The notes under the pieces: model-generated
Told to the model about the DNA's origin: nothing
Seen by the model: only the letters and a program-made list of their open reading frames with translations
Database searches by the model: none
Part shown: positions 6,371-14,841 of the stretch, in pieces
How positions within the stretch are numbered: the first letter of the stretch is position 1
Layout: each line of letters opens with the position of its first letter
Program-made: the position numbers and the translations under genes
From: a virus
DNA length: 37,652 bases
Strand: one strand, 5' to 3'
Virus record (IMG/VR): IMGVR_UViG_3300037084_000036
Location: 1-37,652 of that record

Positions 6371-6853
6371 GTGGTAGCGGGCCGAAAGCCGAAACCCAGC
6401 TGGCTCAAGGTGGTCACTGGCAATCCCGGCAAGCGCAAACCCAACCTCTCTGAGCCGATCCCGACGCAAGGGATTGGTCCGCCGCCTGAATTCGTGGGCA
6501 AGTCAGCCGACGCGATGCGGGGCGTCTGGCTCGAGATGGTCAACGCGGCACCAGCTGGCCTGCTCACGATCCTCGATCGCTCGATCCTCGAAATTTTCTG
6601 CCGCGCAAAGGTGCGCTACCTCGAGGCCTGCGAGAAGTTGGACACCTACGGCCCGGTGATCAAATCGCAGGTGCAGGGGGTGTGGCAGCAGTCGCCGTAC
6701 TACTCGATCATGAAGGCCGAGGCAAAAATGATGCACTCTTGCATGGTCGAAATGGGCTTCAGTCCGTCGTCGAGGTCGCGTGTCAGCATCGCCCAAAAGC
6801 GCAAAGGCAAGTCGGAAACCCCGTTCGACGATCTCAAGGAGCTCGGGGACTAA
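6371..6853 (+). CDS. terS: Terminase small subunit, P27 family
   Basis: 160 residues from GTG 6371. The start 'AGRKPKPSWLKVVTGNPGKRKPN' (quoted in part) is the hallmark of P27-type small terminases. It is followed by 'AMRGVWLEMVNAAPAGLLTILDR' (in part) and the helical middle 'YLEACEKLDTYGPVI'. It binds the packaging site and loads TerL. A 73-bp overlap with the GTG start of terL follows. The C-terminus 'KRKGKSETPFDDL' is usual for the family. Confidence 0.9.
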   Translation: MVAGRKPKPSWLKVVTGNPGKRKPNLSEPIPTQGIGPPPEFVGKSADAMRGVWLEMVNAAPAGLLTILDRSILEIFCRAKVRYLEACEKLDTYGPVIKSQVQGVWQQSPYYSIMKAEAKMMHSCMVEMGFSPSSRSRVSIAQKRKGKSETPFDDLKELGD

Positions 6854-8531
6854 AGACTATATCCTCACGGCGATCGCGTACGCCGAGGATGCCATTGACG
6901 ATACCCGCGGCGAGTGCTACGGAAAGTGGATCCGGCTGGCCGCGAAACGCTTCATGCGCGACCTCGCCGCCACCCAAACCAAGCGGCCGCCGTTCCTCTG
7001 GTCGGCCAATTCCGCGATCAAGGCCTGCAAATTCATCGAGCGGCTGCCGCACGTCGAGGGCACGTGGTCGACCGAAACGATTTGCCTCGAGCCGTGCCAG
7101 TGCTTCTTCGTCGTGCAGCTGTTCGGCTTCCGCCGCCACGACGGCGCGCGCCGCTTCACCACGGCGCTGTTCAGTGTCGCGCGCAAGAACGCCAAGTCGA
7201 GTCTCGCGGCGGCGATCCTGCTGTACGTGTTCTGCATGGAGCCCGAGCACGGCCCGCAGGTGCTCTCGGCCGCGACCACCGGCGACCAGGCGCGCATCGT
7301 GTTCAGCATTGCGCGGCGCATGGTGCTGCAGAACTCCGGATTGCAATCGAGCTTCACGCTCGAGGCCTTCGCGAACTCGATCGTGCGCTACGAGGCGGGC
7401 GGGATCTTCCGGCCGATCAACTCGAAGGCCTCGACCCAGGACGGATTGAACCCGTCGGCGCTCGCATTCGACGAGCTGCACGCGCACAAAACCCGCGACC
7501 TCTTCGACGTGCTGCGCTCGGCCGCCGGCGCGCGCCGCGACCCGCTGTTCTTGTACACCACGACGGAGGGCTACGAGACACCCGGACCGTGGCCCGAGAT
7601 CCGCCACTACGCACAGCAGATTCTCAACCGCGTGCTCGAGGGCGATCACATGCTGGTGATCTACTACGCGATCGACGATGACGATGACGACTTCGATCAG
7701 TCGAAGTGGGTCAAGGCCAACCCGATGCTCGGCGTCTCGGTCGCGCTCGAGAAAATGCAGGAGTATGCGAGCGAGGCGCGCTCGCAGCCCGGCGCGCTCT
7801 CGGAATTCCAAATCAAGCGGCTCAATCGGCGTGCATCCGCCGCCACCGGCTGGGTGGACCTGCGGCGCTGGCGCAAATGCTCAGGCCCCGTCGATCTCGA
7901 CGCGCTGGTCGGCTATCCCTGTTGGGGTGCGCTCGATCTCGCGAGCACGCGCGACATGAACGCCTGGCGCTTGCTGTGGCTGAAGGACGATGTGTACTAC
8001 ACGTGGGGCCGCTATTGGGTTCCGGCGCTCGCCGTGCAACAGCGCACCGAGCGCCGATCGGTGCCGTACGCGGGCTGGGTTTCGGCCGGTTTTTTGACGC
8101 AAACGGAGGGCGACGTCGCCGATTATCGAGTGATCCGCGACGAAGTTGTCGCCGATTGGGAGCGCTTCTCGCCGTCCAAAGTAGCGTACGATCCGTGGAA
8201 CGCGACGCAGCTGGCGCTCGAATTGGCCGAGGCCGGCATCGAGATGGAGAAGTTTATTCAGGGCCCGCGATCGTACCAACCCGCGATGCAGGCCTGCGAA
8301 ATCGCCTACGTTTCGGGCAAGCTGCGGCACGCAGGGAACCCGATTCTTTTGTGGAACGCCGCTAACCTGGTGCCTCGCTATGACAGCAATCGCAACTCAG
8401 CACCCGACAAAAAACGCAGCGCCGAAAAGATCGACGGCATGGTCGCGCTCCTGATGGCGTTCGGGCTGTCAGCGGCCGAGCCCGGCGACGAAGACGCGGC
8501 CGGCTTCTTCGGCCAGGCGATCGTCGGATGA
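6780..8531 (+). CDS. terL: Terminase large subunit (HK97/Terminase_1 type)
   Basis: 583 residues from GTG 6780, the only start before the conserved part, giving an unusually long overlap with terS. Walker A is 'SVARKNAKSS' (about 132-141), Walker B 'LAFDEL' (about 227-232) and the coupling motif 'LYTTTEG' (about 258-264). The nuclease domain shows 'ALDLAST', 'AYDPWNA' and 'KIDGMVAL' near the end. A run of acidic residues (YAIDDDDDDFD) sits between the domains. The enzyme packages and cuts the genome at the portal. Confidence 0.96.
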   Translation: MSASPKSAKASRKPRSTISRSSGTKDYILTAIAYAEDAIDDTRGECYGKWIRLAAKRFMRDLAATQTKRPPFLWSANSAIKACKFIERLPHVEGTWSTETICLEPCQCFFVVQLFGFRRHDGARRFTTALFSVARKNAKSSLAAAILLYVFCMEPEHGPQVLSAATTGDQARIVFSIARRMVLQNSGLQSSFTLEAFANSIVRYEAGGIFRPINSKASTQDGLNPSALAFDELHAHKTRDLFDVLRSAAGARRDPLFLYTTTEGYETPGPWPEIRHYAQQILNRVLEGDHMLVIYYAIDDDDDDFDQSKWVKANPMLGVSVALEKMQEYASEARSQPGALSEFQIKRLNRRASAATGWVDLRRWRKCSGPVDLDALVGYPCWGALDLASTRDMNAWRLLWLKDDVYYTWGRYWVPALAVQQRTERRSVPYAGWVSAGFLTQTEGDVADYRVIRDEVVADWERFSPSKVAYDPWNATQLALELAEAGIEMEKFIQGPRSYQPAMQACEIAYVSGKLRHAGNPILLWNAANLVPRYDSNRNSAPDKKRSAEKIDGMVALLMAFGLSAAEPGDEDAAGFFGQAIVG

Positions 8532-9895
8532 GAACCGCCGCGCAGCCTGCTTGGCGGAAAAAGACCGCCGAATTTTTCAATAGCTTCTTCGACTACGGCG
8601 GCGGCGCGCTGTCGGGCGGCTTCTATCCGGTCGCCGCCGGCGGCCAGGCGCGGCCACCGGTCAACGCCGCTCGAGCGGGCACCGGGCAGATCATCACGCC
8701 GAACGCGGCGCTCGCGCTCGCTACCGTGTGGTCATGCGTGTGGCTGATCGCCGACACGATTTCGACGCTGCCGTTCATCCTCAATCGAAAGGGCCCGGGC
8801 AACGTGACCTTCGGCGAGCCGGCGCTCGACGTGCCGCTGTACACGGTGTTGCACGACCAGCCGAATCAGAACATGTCCTCGTGCAGCTTCTGGAAAGTCA
8901 TGATCGCGTCCGAGCTGCTGTGGGGAAACGGCTACGCGAGGAAGACGCTCAACAGTCAGAACCAGGTGATCAACATCGATCCGATCCGTCCGGAGTATGT
9001 CGTGCCGTATCGGCTCGAGATCCCGAACACGAACCCGAAGCAGTACGAGATCCGCTACAAGTACTACTCGCCGCTCGAGACGCAGGACTTTCCCGCCAAT
9101 CAAATTTTCCACTGGCGAGATCGCACCATGGACGGCCTGGTCGGCCTCTCGCGCATCGAGTACGCGCGCAACTCCCTCGGGATCTCGAAGGCGGCCGACG
9201 AAGCGACCTCGCAGGCCTTCAAAAACGGGATGCGCACCGGCGGCTTCATCCAGTCGGAAAAGTACTTGAAGAAAGAGCAGCGCGACATGCTGCGCGACGA
9301 CCTCAAAAAATTCACGATCTCGGGGCCGGAGTCGGGCGGCCTGATGGTGCTCGAGGGCGGTCTCGACTTCAAATCGATCACCATGAACCCGCAGGACGTG
9401 CAGCTGCTCGCCTCGCGACAGTTCTCGGTCGAAGACGTGTGCCGCTGGTTCAGCGTTCCGCCGGTGCTGGTCGGGCACGCCGCCGCCGGCGTCACGGCCT
9501 GGGGCTCGGGCATCGAGCAGCTGCTCTTGGGCTGGCTGTCGCTGTCGCTGCGTCCGTACGTGCGCGGGCTCGAGCAGGAGTGCGGCCGCTCGCTGATCGC
9601 CACGCCGCAGAAATCGTCGCTGTATCTGACGATCGACACCGACGATCTGCTCGGCGCCGACTCGGCCGCGCGCTCCGCGCTCTGGTCAACGCTCTCGCAA
9701 AACGGGATCATGACCCGCAACGAGATCCGCGCCAAAGAGGATTTAGCCCCGATGCCGGGCGGCGACATTCTCACCGTGCAATCGAACTTGGTTCCGCTGG
9801 AAAAGCTGGGTGAGACGCCGCCGGCGCCGACACCGCCGCCGCAGCACATCTTCAACTTTCCGCCGATCGGTCAGCCCAAGGAAACGCCGCCATGA
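8528..9895 (+). CDS. Portal protein, HK97 family
   Basis: 455 residues, ATGA overlap with terL. Family features are 'ALATVWSCVWLIADTISTLP', 'LLWGNGYA', 'IFHWRDRTMDGLVGLSRI' (in part), 'FKNGMRTGGF' and 'VEDVCRWFSVPPVLVG'. The C-terminus is Pro-rich. It forms the dodecameric DNA channel at one capsid vertex and docks TerL and then the connectors. Confidence 0.96.
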   Translation: MRTAAQPAWRKKTAEFFNSFFDYGGGALSGGFYPVAAGGQARPPVNAARAGTGQIITPNAALALATVWSCVWLIADTISTLPFILNRKGPGNVTFGEPALDVPLYTVLHDQPNQNMSSCSFWKVMIASELLWGNGYARKTLNSQNQVINIDPIRPEYVVPYRLEIPNTNPKQYEIRYKYYSPLETQDFPANQIFHWRDRTMDGLVGLSRIEYARNSLGISKAADEATSQAFKNGMRTGGFIQSEKYLKKEQRDMLRDDLKKFTISGPESGGLMVLEGGLDFKSITMNPQDVQLLASRQFSVEDVCRWFSVPPVLVGHAAAGVTAWGSGIEQLLLGWLSLSLRPYVRGLEQECGRSLIATPQKSSLYLTIDTDDLLGADSAARSALWSTLSQNGIMTRNEIRAKEDLAPMPGGDILTVQSNLVPLEKLGETPPAPTPPPQHIFNFPPIGQPKETPP

Positions 9896-10575
9896 AGCTC
9901 AAACATCGCCAGGTCCCGTTCCTGTTCAAAAAGATCAAGGACGATGGCACCTTCGAGGGCTACGCCTCGACGTTCAATAACGCGGACCAGATGCGCGACG
10001 TTGTCGTGCCGGGCGCGTTCGCCGCATCGCTCGCGAAGTGGAAGACCGACGACGCCATGCCGCCGATTCTCTGGCAGCACGACAGCCACTCGCCGATCGG
10101 CTACACGACCGACATCGCCGAAGACGGCAAGGGCCTGGCCGTCGCGGGCCAGCTGCTCATCAATGACGTGCAGCAAGCGAAAGAGGCGCACGCACTCGCC
10201 AAGGCGAAAGTGGTCCGCGGCCTGTCGATCGGCTATGACCCGGTCACCGAGGAATACGACGGCGCGACCAACGTCAATCGCCTGATCGCGCTCGATCTGT
10301 GGGAGTACTCGTTCGCGACGTTCCCCGCGAACACCGAGGCGACCATCACATCGGTCAAATCATTATTGGCGGCCGGCAGCTTGCCGTCGCTCGCAGACTT
10401 CGAAGATTTCCTGCGCGAGGCAGGGAGTTTTTCTCGAACCCAGGCCAAAGCGATCGCCAGTCGCGGCCTGCGGGTTTTGCTGGAACAGCGTGATGCTGAC
10501 GGGGCAAACATCGACTCGAAAGAGACCGATGCGATCCTGGCGATGATCCGCGACAACCCCCTCAAACTCTCGTAA
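9892..10575 (+). CDS. Prohead maturation protease, HK97 U35 family
   Basis: 227 residues; ATG overlaps the portal stop. The fold is indicated by 'FEGYASTFNNADQMRDVVVPGAF' (in part), catalytic His63 in 'LWQHDSHSPIG' and Ser112 in 'VRGLSIGY'. It cleaves the capsid delta domain during maturation. The C-terminal 60 residues ('SFSRTQAKAIASRGLRVLL') are the scaffold-like tail commonly found in this family. Confidence 0.94.
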   Translation: MKLKHRQVPFLFKKIKDDGTFEGYASTFNNADQMRDVVVPGAFAASLAKWKTDDAMPPILWQHDSHSPIGYTTDIAEDGKGLAVAGQLLINDVQQAKEAHALAKAKVVRGLSIGYDPVTEEYDGATNVNRLIALDLWEYSFATFPANTEATITSVKSLLAAGSLPSLADFEDFLREAGSFSRTQAKAIASRGLRVLLEQRDADGANIDSKETDAILAMIRDNPLKLS

Positions 10576-10587
10576 GGAAATCCCCTC

Positions 10588-11937
10588 ATGTTCATTCCCC
10601 AGGCTCGAAAAATTATCACGCGCGGCGTGCTCGATTGGGACGGCAACGTCCTCGAACAAGATTTCTACTGGTATCGCGGCAAGCTCGCGCTGTGCGACGC
10701 CCCCTCGGGCGAGGCGCTGCGCGCCGCGATCCGAGAGGCGCTGACCGCACACGGCGCAGAGATCAAAGCCGTGCTCGCCAAGTACGACGACGATTTCAAA
10801 AAATTCGGCAGCGTGCAGGACGGTACGAAAGACGCGATCGCTAAGCTCAACGCCGACGGCGCGAAAATCGTGGCCGACCACGCGAAGGCAGTTGAGGAAA
10901 AGCAGGCGCTCGACCGGCGCATTCTCGATCTCGAGCAGAAGCTGCTGGCGCGCGGCCCGGGCGGCGGCGGAAGCAGAGGCAAGAACGCCGGCGAACTATT
11001 CATCGAGTCGACCGAGCTCAAGGAGTTCGCGCCGAAGGGCCGCAGCGCCAAGGCCACGAGCGCGCCGTTCAAGTTGAAGACGATCACGAGCATCCCGTTA
11101 TCGGGCGGCGGCGGCATCATTCCCGAGTACTTGCCGGGCGTCGTTGTGCCGAACTTCATGCCCTTGACCGTGCGGGATCTGCTGGACGTCGGCACTACCG
11201 AGTCGAATCTCATCGAGTGGGTGCGGGAATTGGTGTTCACCAACGCGGCGGGGGTCATTTCCGAAGGCGCCCTCAAGCCCGAGTCGAACCTGACCTATGA
11301 GCGGTTGAATGTGCCGGTCGAGACGATCGGGCACTGGATCAACGCATCGAAGCAGGTCCTCGCGGACTTCAAGCAGCTGGCGACGCTGATCAACGGCCGC
11401 ATGACCTTCGGCCTCAAGCTCGCCGAGGAACAGCAGATCCTCATGGGCGACGGTGTCGCGGGCAACCTGCAGGGGATCGTCCCGCAGGCAACGGACTATA
11501 GCGGCGCGCACGCGGCCGAGTACGACACCCGCATCGACGTGATTCGCCACGCGATGCTGCAAGTGCAATTGGCCTTCTATCCGACCACGGGCATTGTCAT
11601 GAGCCCGACCGACTGGCACTCGCTCGAACTGACGAAAGACACGCTGCATCGCTACATCTACGCGAGCCCTGGCATGGCCACGCCGGCGATGCTGTGGGGT
11701 GTGCCGGTGGTGCAGAGCTATTCGTTCGAGCCGGGCGACTTTTTGGTCGGCGCGTTCAAGTTGGCCGCCACGCTGTTCGATCGCGAAGAAGCGCAGATCC
11801 TGGTATCGACGGAGAACCAGGACAATTTCATTCGCAACATGGTCACGATTCTGTGCGAAGAACGCTTGGGGCTCGCGGTCACGCGGCCGGCGGCGTTCGT
11901 CTATGGATCGTTCCCGGCGGGCACCAGCAACACGTAA
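10588..11937 (+). CDS. Major capsid protein, HK97 fold
   Basis: 449 residues with AAGGAAA upstream of ATG 10588. Residues about 40-125 are a charged coiled-coil delta domain cleaved by the protease. The mature part begins after a Gly-rich 'GPGGGGSRGKN' linker and has 'GGGGIIPEYLPGVV', 'TVRDLLDVG', 'NLTYERLNVPVETIGHWI' and 'AEEQQILMGDG', followed by 'ATPAMLWGVPVVQS' near the end; all are conserved HK97 capsid blocks. The first 35 residues ('RGVLDWDGNVLEQDFYWYRG') precede the delta domain and look like an added short module. Confidence 0.95.
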   Translation: MFIPQARKIITRGVLDWDGNVLEQDFYWYRGKLALCDAPSGEALRAAIREALTAHGAEIKAVLAKYDDDFKKFGSVQDGTKDAIAKLNADGAKIVADHAKAVEEKQALDRRILDLEQKLLARGPGGGGSRGKNAGELFIESTELKEFAPKGRSAKATSAPFKLKTITSIPLSGGGGIIPEYLPGVVVPNFMPLTVRDLLDVGTTESNLIEWVRELVFTNAAGVISEGALKPESNLTYERLNVPVETIGHWINASKQVLADFKQLATLINGRMTFGLKLAEEQQILMGDGVAGNLQGIVPQATDYSGAHAAEYDTRIDVIRHAMLQVQLAFYPTTGIVMSPTDWHSLELTKDTLHRYIYASPGMATPAMLWGVPVVQSYSFEPGDFLVGAFKLAATLFDREEAQILVSTENQDNFIRNMVTILCEERLGLAVTRPAAFVYGSFPAGTSNT

Positions 11938-12043
11938 GGCTCAAGGCGCGGGCGGCGTGTGCCCCGGCACGCCGACCCACAAGCTAAGCGCGGTCCCGGG
12001 GCGACCTAAAAAACTGTACGTATCGTTAATTCGGAGTCCATCC

Positions 12044-12385
12044 ATGCCGCAGTGTCGAGCGCTGAAAACATTCAAGGGTCGTTACGGGCTGCTCCGGAGC
12101 GGCCAGATCTTTTCGGCGGAGAAGGGCTACGCGGACGCGCTCAAGCAGAAAAGCATGATCGTGATCCTGCCCGATGATCCGCAACCGCAGCGCGTCCAGG
12201 CCTTCCAGCGTGCGCCGCTCACGCAGCACGCCGGGGCGCCGTCGGCAAGCCCGCCGCCGCCGGTAGCCCAAGACATGGCGGGCCCCAAGGACGATGGCAA
12301 GGCGAGACCGTCTGCATCATCGCGTCGGGCCCCAGCCTCACGCCGCAAGACGTCCTCACGTCACGAGCGTGCCAGCGCACCATAG
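12044..12385 (+). CDS. Small structural-module protein; C-terminal half probably off-frame
   Basis: 113 residues from ATG 12044, with GGAGTCCATCC upstream. The first 45 residues ('ALKTFKGRYGLLRSGQIF') look like a small phage protein that often follows the capsid gene. From about residue 65 the sequence is Pro/Ala and then Ser/Arg-rich, and the last 28 residues are read over DNA whose -1 frame encodes the conserved start of the next gene. So the true product may be shorter, or joined to the next gene by a frameshift. An 106-bp gap before it holds a GGCGTG/CACGCC hairpin (11954-11973). Confidence 0.65.
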   Translation: MPQCRALKTFKGRYGLLRSGQIFSAEKGYADALKQKSMIVILPDDPQPQRVQAFQRAPLTQHAGAPSASPPPPVAQDMAGPKDDGKARPSASSRRAPASRRKTSSRHERASAP

Positions 12386-12876
12386 TCGTCAACACGAGCT
12401 TTCGCGCCGCGCCATGGGCGGACGCGCTCTATGCTTGCGACGATCAATGGTGGATCCACTATTTCCCCGAGATCGCGACCGTGTTCCATGGCGAGAAGTG
12501 GACCGTGTCGGCGCGCGCCCGCGATCAATTCGATTTGCACTGGATCTATGGCATGGACAAGCCGGGCCTGTCGACGAACCCGACGATGATCCACACCGGC
12601 AAAAATTCCGGTTACCAGGCGATCGGCCTGGCCGCGCTGTTCGGTTGCACGCGCATCCTGCTGCTCGGGTTCGATTTCCAACGCAGCGGCGGCAAGACGC
12701 ACTGGCACGGCGACCATCCGCGCGGCCTGGGGAACGGCGGCATGTACCCGACCTGGGTCGCGGCCATGAACAAGCTCAGCGTCGATCTCGAGGCCGCCGG
12801 CGTCACCGTCATCAACTGCTCGCCCAAGACCGCGCTACAGTGTTTCGCGCGCCAACCGATCGGAGACTGCGTATGA
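12301..12876 (+). CDS. MptE/DUF115-like putative sugar-transferase (first of two), start codon missing
   Basis: Conserved sequence starts at 12301 with 'GETVCIIASGPSLTPQDV', continues 'ALYACDDQWW', 'GLSTNPTMIHTGKNSGYQA' (in part) and 'LLLGFDFQRSGGKTHWHGDHP' (in part), and ends at 12876. These are features of the MptE-like/DUF115 group (annotated in some phages as 'norphogenetic protein'). The frame has no ATG, GTG or TTG between the stop at 12175 and GTG 12481, which lies inside the domain. Removing one A from GGCAAGG near 12300 would give ATG GCA GGC GAG from ATG 12294, and a -1 shift would join it to the previous gene. So it is either frameshifted or affected by an indel. The substrate is unknown. 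Confidence 0.75.
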   Translation, partial: GETVCIIASGPSLTPQDVLTSRACQRTIVVNTSFRAAPWADALYACDDQWWIHYFPEIATVFHGEKWTVSARARDQFDLHWIYGMDKPGLSTNPTMIHTGKNSGYQAIGLAALFGCTRILLLGFDFQRSGGKTHWHGDHPRGLGNGGMYPTWVAAMNKLSVDLEAAGVTVINCSPKTALQCFARQPIGDCV

Positions 12877-13052
12877 AATTGCTGAACACCAGCGTCGGAC
12901 ACCGCGAGCTCGATGAGGTCCTGGCACAGGAACTCGTGGTGCGGATCCGCCTCTCGCGCGTGTTTGTGTTTCGGATCTGGCTCGGCGTGCGCCTGGTGCG
13001 CTTCGGCATGTGGGTGATCGGCGGCCGCGTCGAAGTGCTGGACGAGTCTTGA
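12873..13052 (+). CDS. Small hypothetical protein, basic and hydrophobic
   Basis: 59 residues; ATGA overlap with the previous gene and TTGA overlap with the next. The middle 'RIRLSRVFVFRIWLGVRLV' is strongly basic and hydrophobic, suggesting membrane-surface association rather than a clean transmembrane helix. Tight coupling on both sides supports a real gene. The function is unknown. Confidence 0.6.
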   Translation: MKLLNTSVGHRELDEVLAQELVVRIRLSRVFVFRIWLGVRLVRFGMWVIGGRVEVLDES

Positions 13053-14230
13053 AAAAGTATCCGCAAATACTTTCCGAAGACCAAACCCTCGAGCTCGCGG
13101 CCACGCGCTCGATCGCGCGCTTCGGCGACGGCGAGTGGCGCTGCGCGGTCGAGAACGGCTGCACGTCGCAGCGCTTCGATGCCAATCTCGCGCGCGAGCT
13201 CCAAATGATCGCGCTGCACCCCGGGGATTGCATCGTGTGCCTGCCGAACATCTTCAACGGCTGCCCGCGCAAGGAGCAGTGGCTGCGGTACGCGGAGGAA
13301 CGCTACGTCAAGTACTGCGGCGCGGCCGTCTATGGCAGCGCCTTCATCACGCGGCCCGATAACGCGCCGTGGATCGACACGCCGAAATATTGGGACCAGG
13401 TCCGCGACCTGTGGCGCGGCAAGGACGTGATCCTCGTCGTCGGCGATAAAAAATCGATCACCGTCGAAATGCTCGAGGGCGAGGCGCACAGCGTCACCAC
13501 GGTCTCCGGGTCGCGCCAGCATGCGTATGCGGAAATCGATCTGCTCGAGCGCGAGGTCGAGGTCCTGGCCTCGGGCCTCCACGATCGCATCGTGCTGCTG
13601 TGCCTGGGCGCGACGGCGACCGCGCTGGCCTATCGGCTCTCGTGGAAGGGGATTCACGCGCTCGATCTCGGTCACATCGGGATGTTCATGCGGCACGCCG
13701 GCGCGTACCTCTACCAGGTCAACGATCTGACCAGCGCGCCGTACCGGCAGCAGCTGGCGCAGCTGCATCGCAAACGCAGCTGGGGCGCCGACGGCGCGAA
13801 ACATGCCGAGGCGGTCGAGGCCTTCGCGACCGGTCTCGAGGCCGAGACGTTGCTCGATTACGGCTGCGGCGAGGCGAAGCTCGCGGCCGCGCTGCCGGCG
13901 TTCCGGTGGCAGAACTACGATCCCGGCGTCATGGCGCACGCGAAAATGCCCAAGCCCGCCGACCTGGTCGTGTGCACGGACGTGCTCGAGCACGTCGAAC
14001 CCACCAAGCTCACCGCGGTGCTCGATCATTTGTGGCGCCTCGCCGCGCGCGCCGCCTACTTCGTGATCTCGACCAAGCCAGCGAACGCAGTCTTGCCCGA
14101 CGGCCGCAACGCCCACCTGATCGTCGAGCCGGCCGACTGGTGGCTCACCGAACTGCGGCGCATCGGCTGGTCGGTCGAGGGTGCGCAGGCCACAGGCAAG
14201 GAGCTTCGCGTATGGCTGCGCAAGACGTAA
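13049..14230 (+). CDS. GT-D glycosyltransferase fused to SAM-dependent methyltransferase
   Basis: 393 residues from TTG 13049 (TTGA overlap with the previous stop); the frame is open 13 codons upstream but the coupling favours TTG. Domain 1 (about 1-235) fits GT-D/DUF1792: 'SIARFGDGEWRCAV' with the DxE motif at 27-29, 'YGSAFITRPDN' and 'DVILVVGDKKSI'. Domain 2 (about 262-393) is a class I methyltransferase: 'LLDYGCGEAKLA' (motif I, about 268) and 'VVCTDVLEHVEP' (about 307). GT-D enzymes transfer sugars to glycoproteins or polysaccharides; a fused methyltransferase could cap the sugar. The target is not known from sequence. Confidence 0.82.
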   Translation: MKKYPQILSEDQTLELAATRSIARFGDGEWRCAVENGCTSQRFDANLARELQMIALHPGDCIVCLPNIFNGCPRKEQWLRYAEERYVKYCGAAVYGSAFITRPDNAPWIDTPKYWDQVRDLWRGKDVILVVGDKKSITVEMLEGEAHSVTTVSGSRQHAYAEIDLLEREVEVLASGLHDRIVLLCLGATATALAYRLSWKGIHALDLGHIGMFMRHAGAYLYQVNDLTSAPYRQQLAQLHRKRSWGADGAKHAEAVEAFATGLEAETLLDYGCGEAKLAAALPAFRWQNYDPGVMAHAKMPKPADLVVCTDVLEHVEPTKLTAVLDHLWRLAARAAYFVISTKPANAVLPDGRNAHLIVEPADWWLTELRRIGWSVEGAQATGKELRVWLRKT

Positions 14231-14841
14231 AACGCGTGACCGTGCTCGGCGGCGGCTGGTCCGCGAGCCAACTCGATTTGCGCAAGCTGCCCGGCTTCGT
14301 GATCGCCGTGAACGATGCGGCCATCTATGCGCCGCGCGTCGACGCGGTCGTGTCGATGGATCGGATCTGGACCGAGCGGCGATTCGGCTCGATATCGCGG
14401 TTTGGCAAACCCGTTTGGCTGCGTCGCTCGACCATGAAGAACGTCAAGGCCGACGGCCTCGAGCACGTCCACCTGTTCGACTGCGACCACACGTCGACCA
14501 CACTCACCGACGAACCCGGCTGCCTCAACGGCACGCACTCGGGGTTCTGTGCGCTCAATCTCGCCTATCAGATGCGCCCGGCCGAGCTCTACCTGGTCGG
14601 CTTCGACATGAAGCGCGGACCGAAAAACGAGGCGCACTGGTTCCCGCAATATCCCTGGGTGGAAGGCCACGCCACCGGGGATAAGCGCCTGGCCGAGTGG
14701 GGCGCGCAGTTCGACACCGCCGCCCAGCAGCTGCGCGCCGTGGGGATCTCGACGTGGCTCTGCGGCTCGAGCTCCGCCGTGCATGCGTTCGGCCGCATCA
14801 GTCGCGCCGATCTCGAGGCGACCGCGCAATGCGCCTCGTGA
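14212..14841 (+). CDS. MptE/DUF115-like putative sugar-transferase (second paralogue)
   Basis: 209 residues; ATG 14212 lies inside the 3' end of the previous gene. 'VTVLGGGWSASQLDL' resembles the nucleotide-binding start of the first copy, and 'GTHSGFCALNLAYQMRPAELY' with 'LVGFDMKRGPKNEAHWFPQYP' (in parts) match its 'TGKNSGYQAIGLA ... LLGFDFQR ... HWHGDHP' block. So the two genes are divergent paralogues. DUF115-type proteins include Maf proteins of flagellin glycosylation, which makes sugar transfer likely but unproven. It lies within the cassette between capsid and connector genes. Confidence 0.75.
   Translation: MAAQDVKRVTVLGGGWSASQLDLRKLPGFVIAVNDAAIYAPRVDAVVSMDRIWTERRFGSISRFGKPVWLRRSTMKNVKADGLEHVHLFDCDHTSTTLTDEPGCLNGTHSGFCALNLAYQMRPAELYLVGFDMKRGPKNEAHWFPQYPWVEGHATGDKRLAEWGAQFDTAAQQLRAVGISTWLCGSSSAVHAFGRISRADLEATAQCAS

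Noticed and set aside
12294-13052. 252-residue ORF starting at ATG 12294
   Set aside because: Most of it is off-frame relative to the conserved MptE-like sequence; only its last 59 codons (from ATG 12873) look like a gene.
12812-14116. 434-residue antisense ORF opposite the GT-D/methyltransferase gene
   Set aside because: Shadow of the GT-D/methyltransferase frame; no motif or Shine-Dalgarno support.
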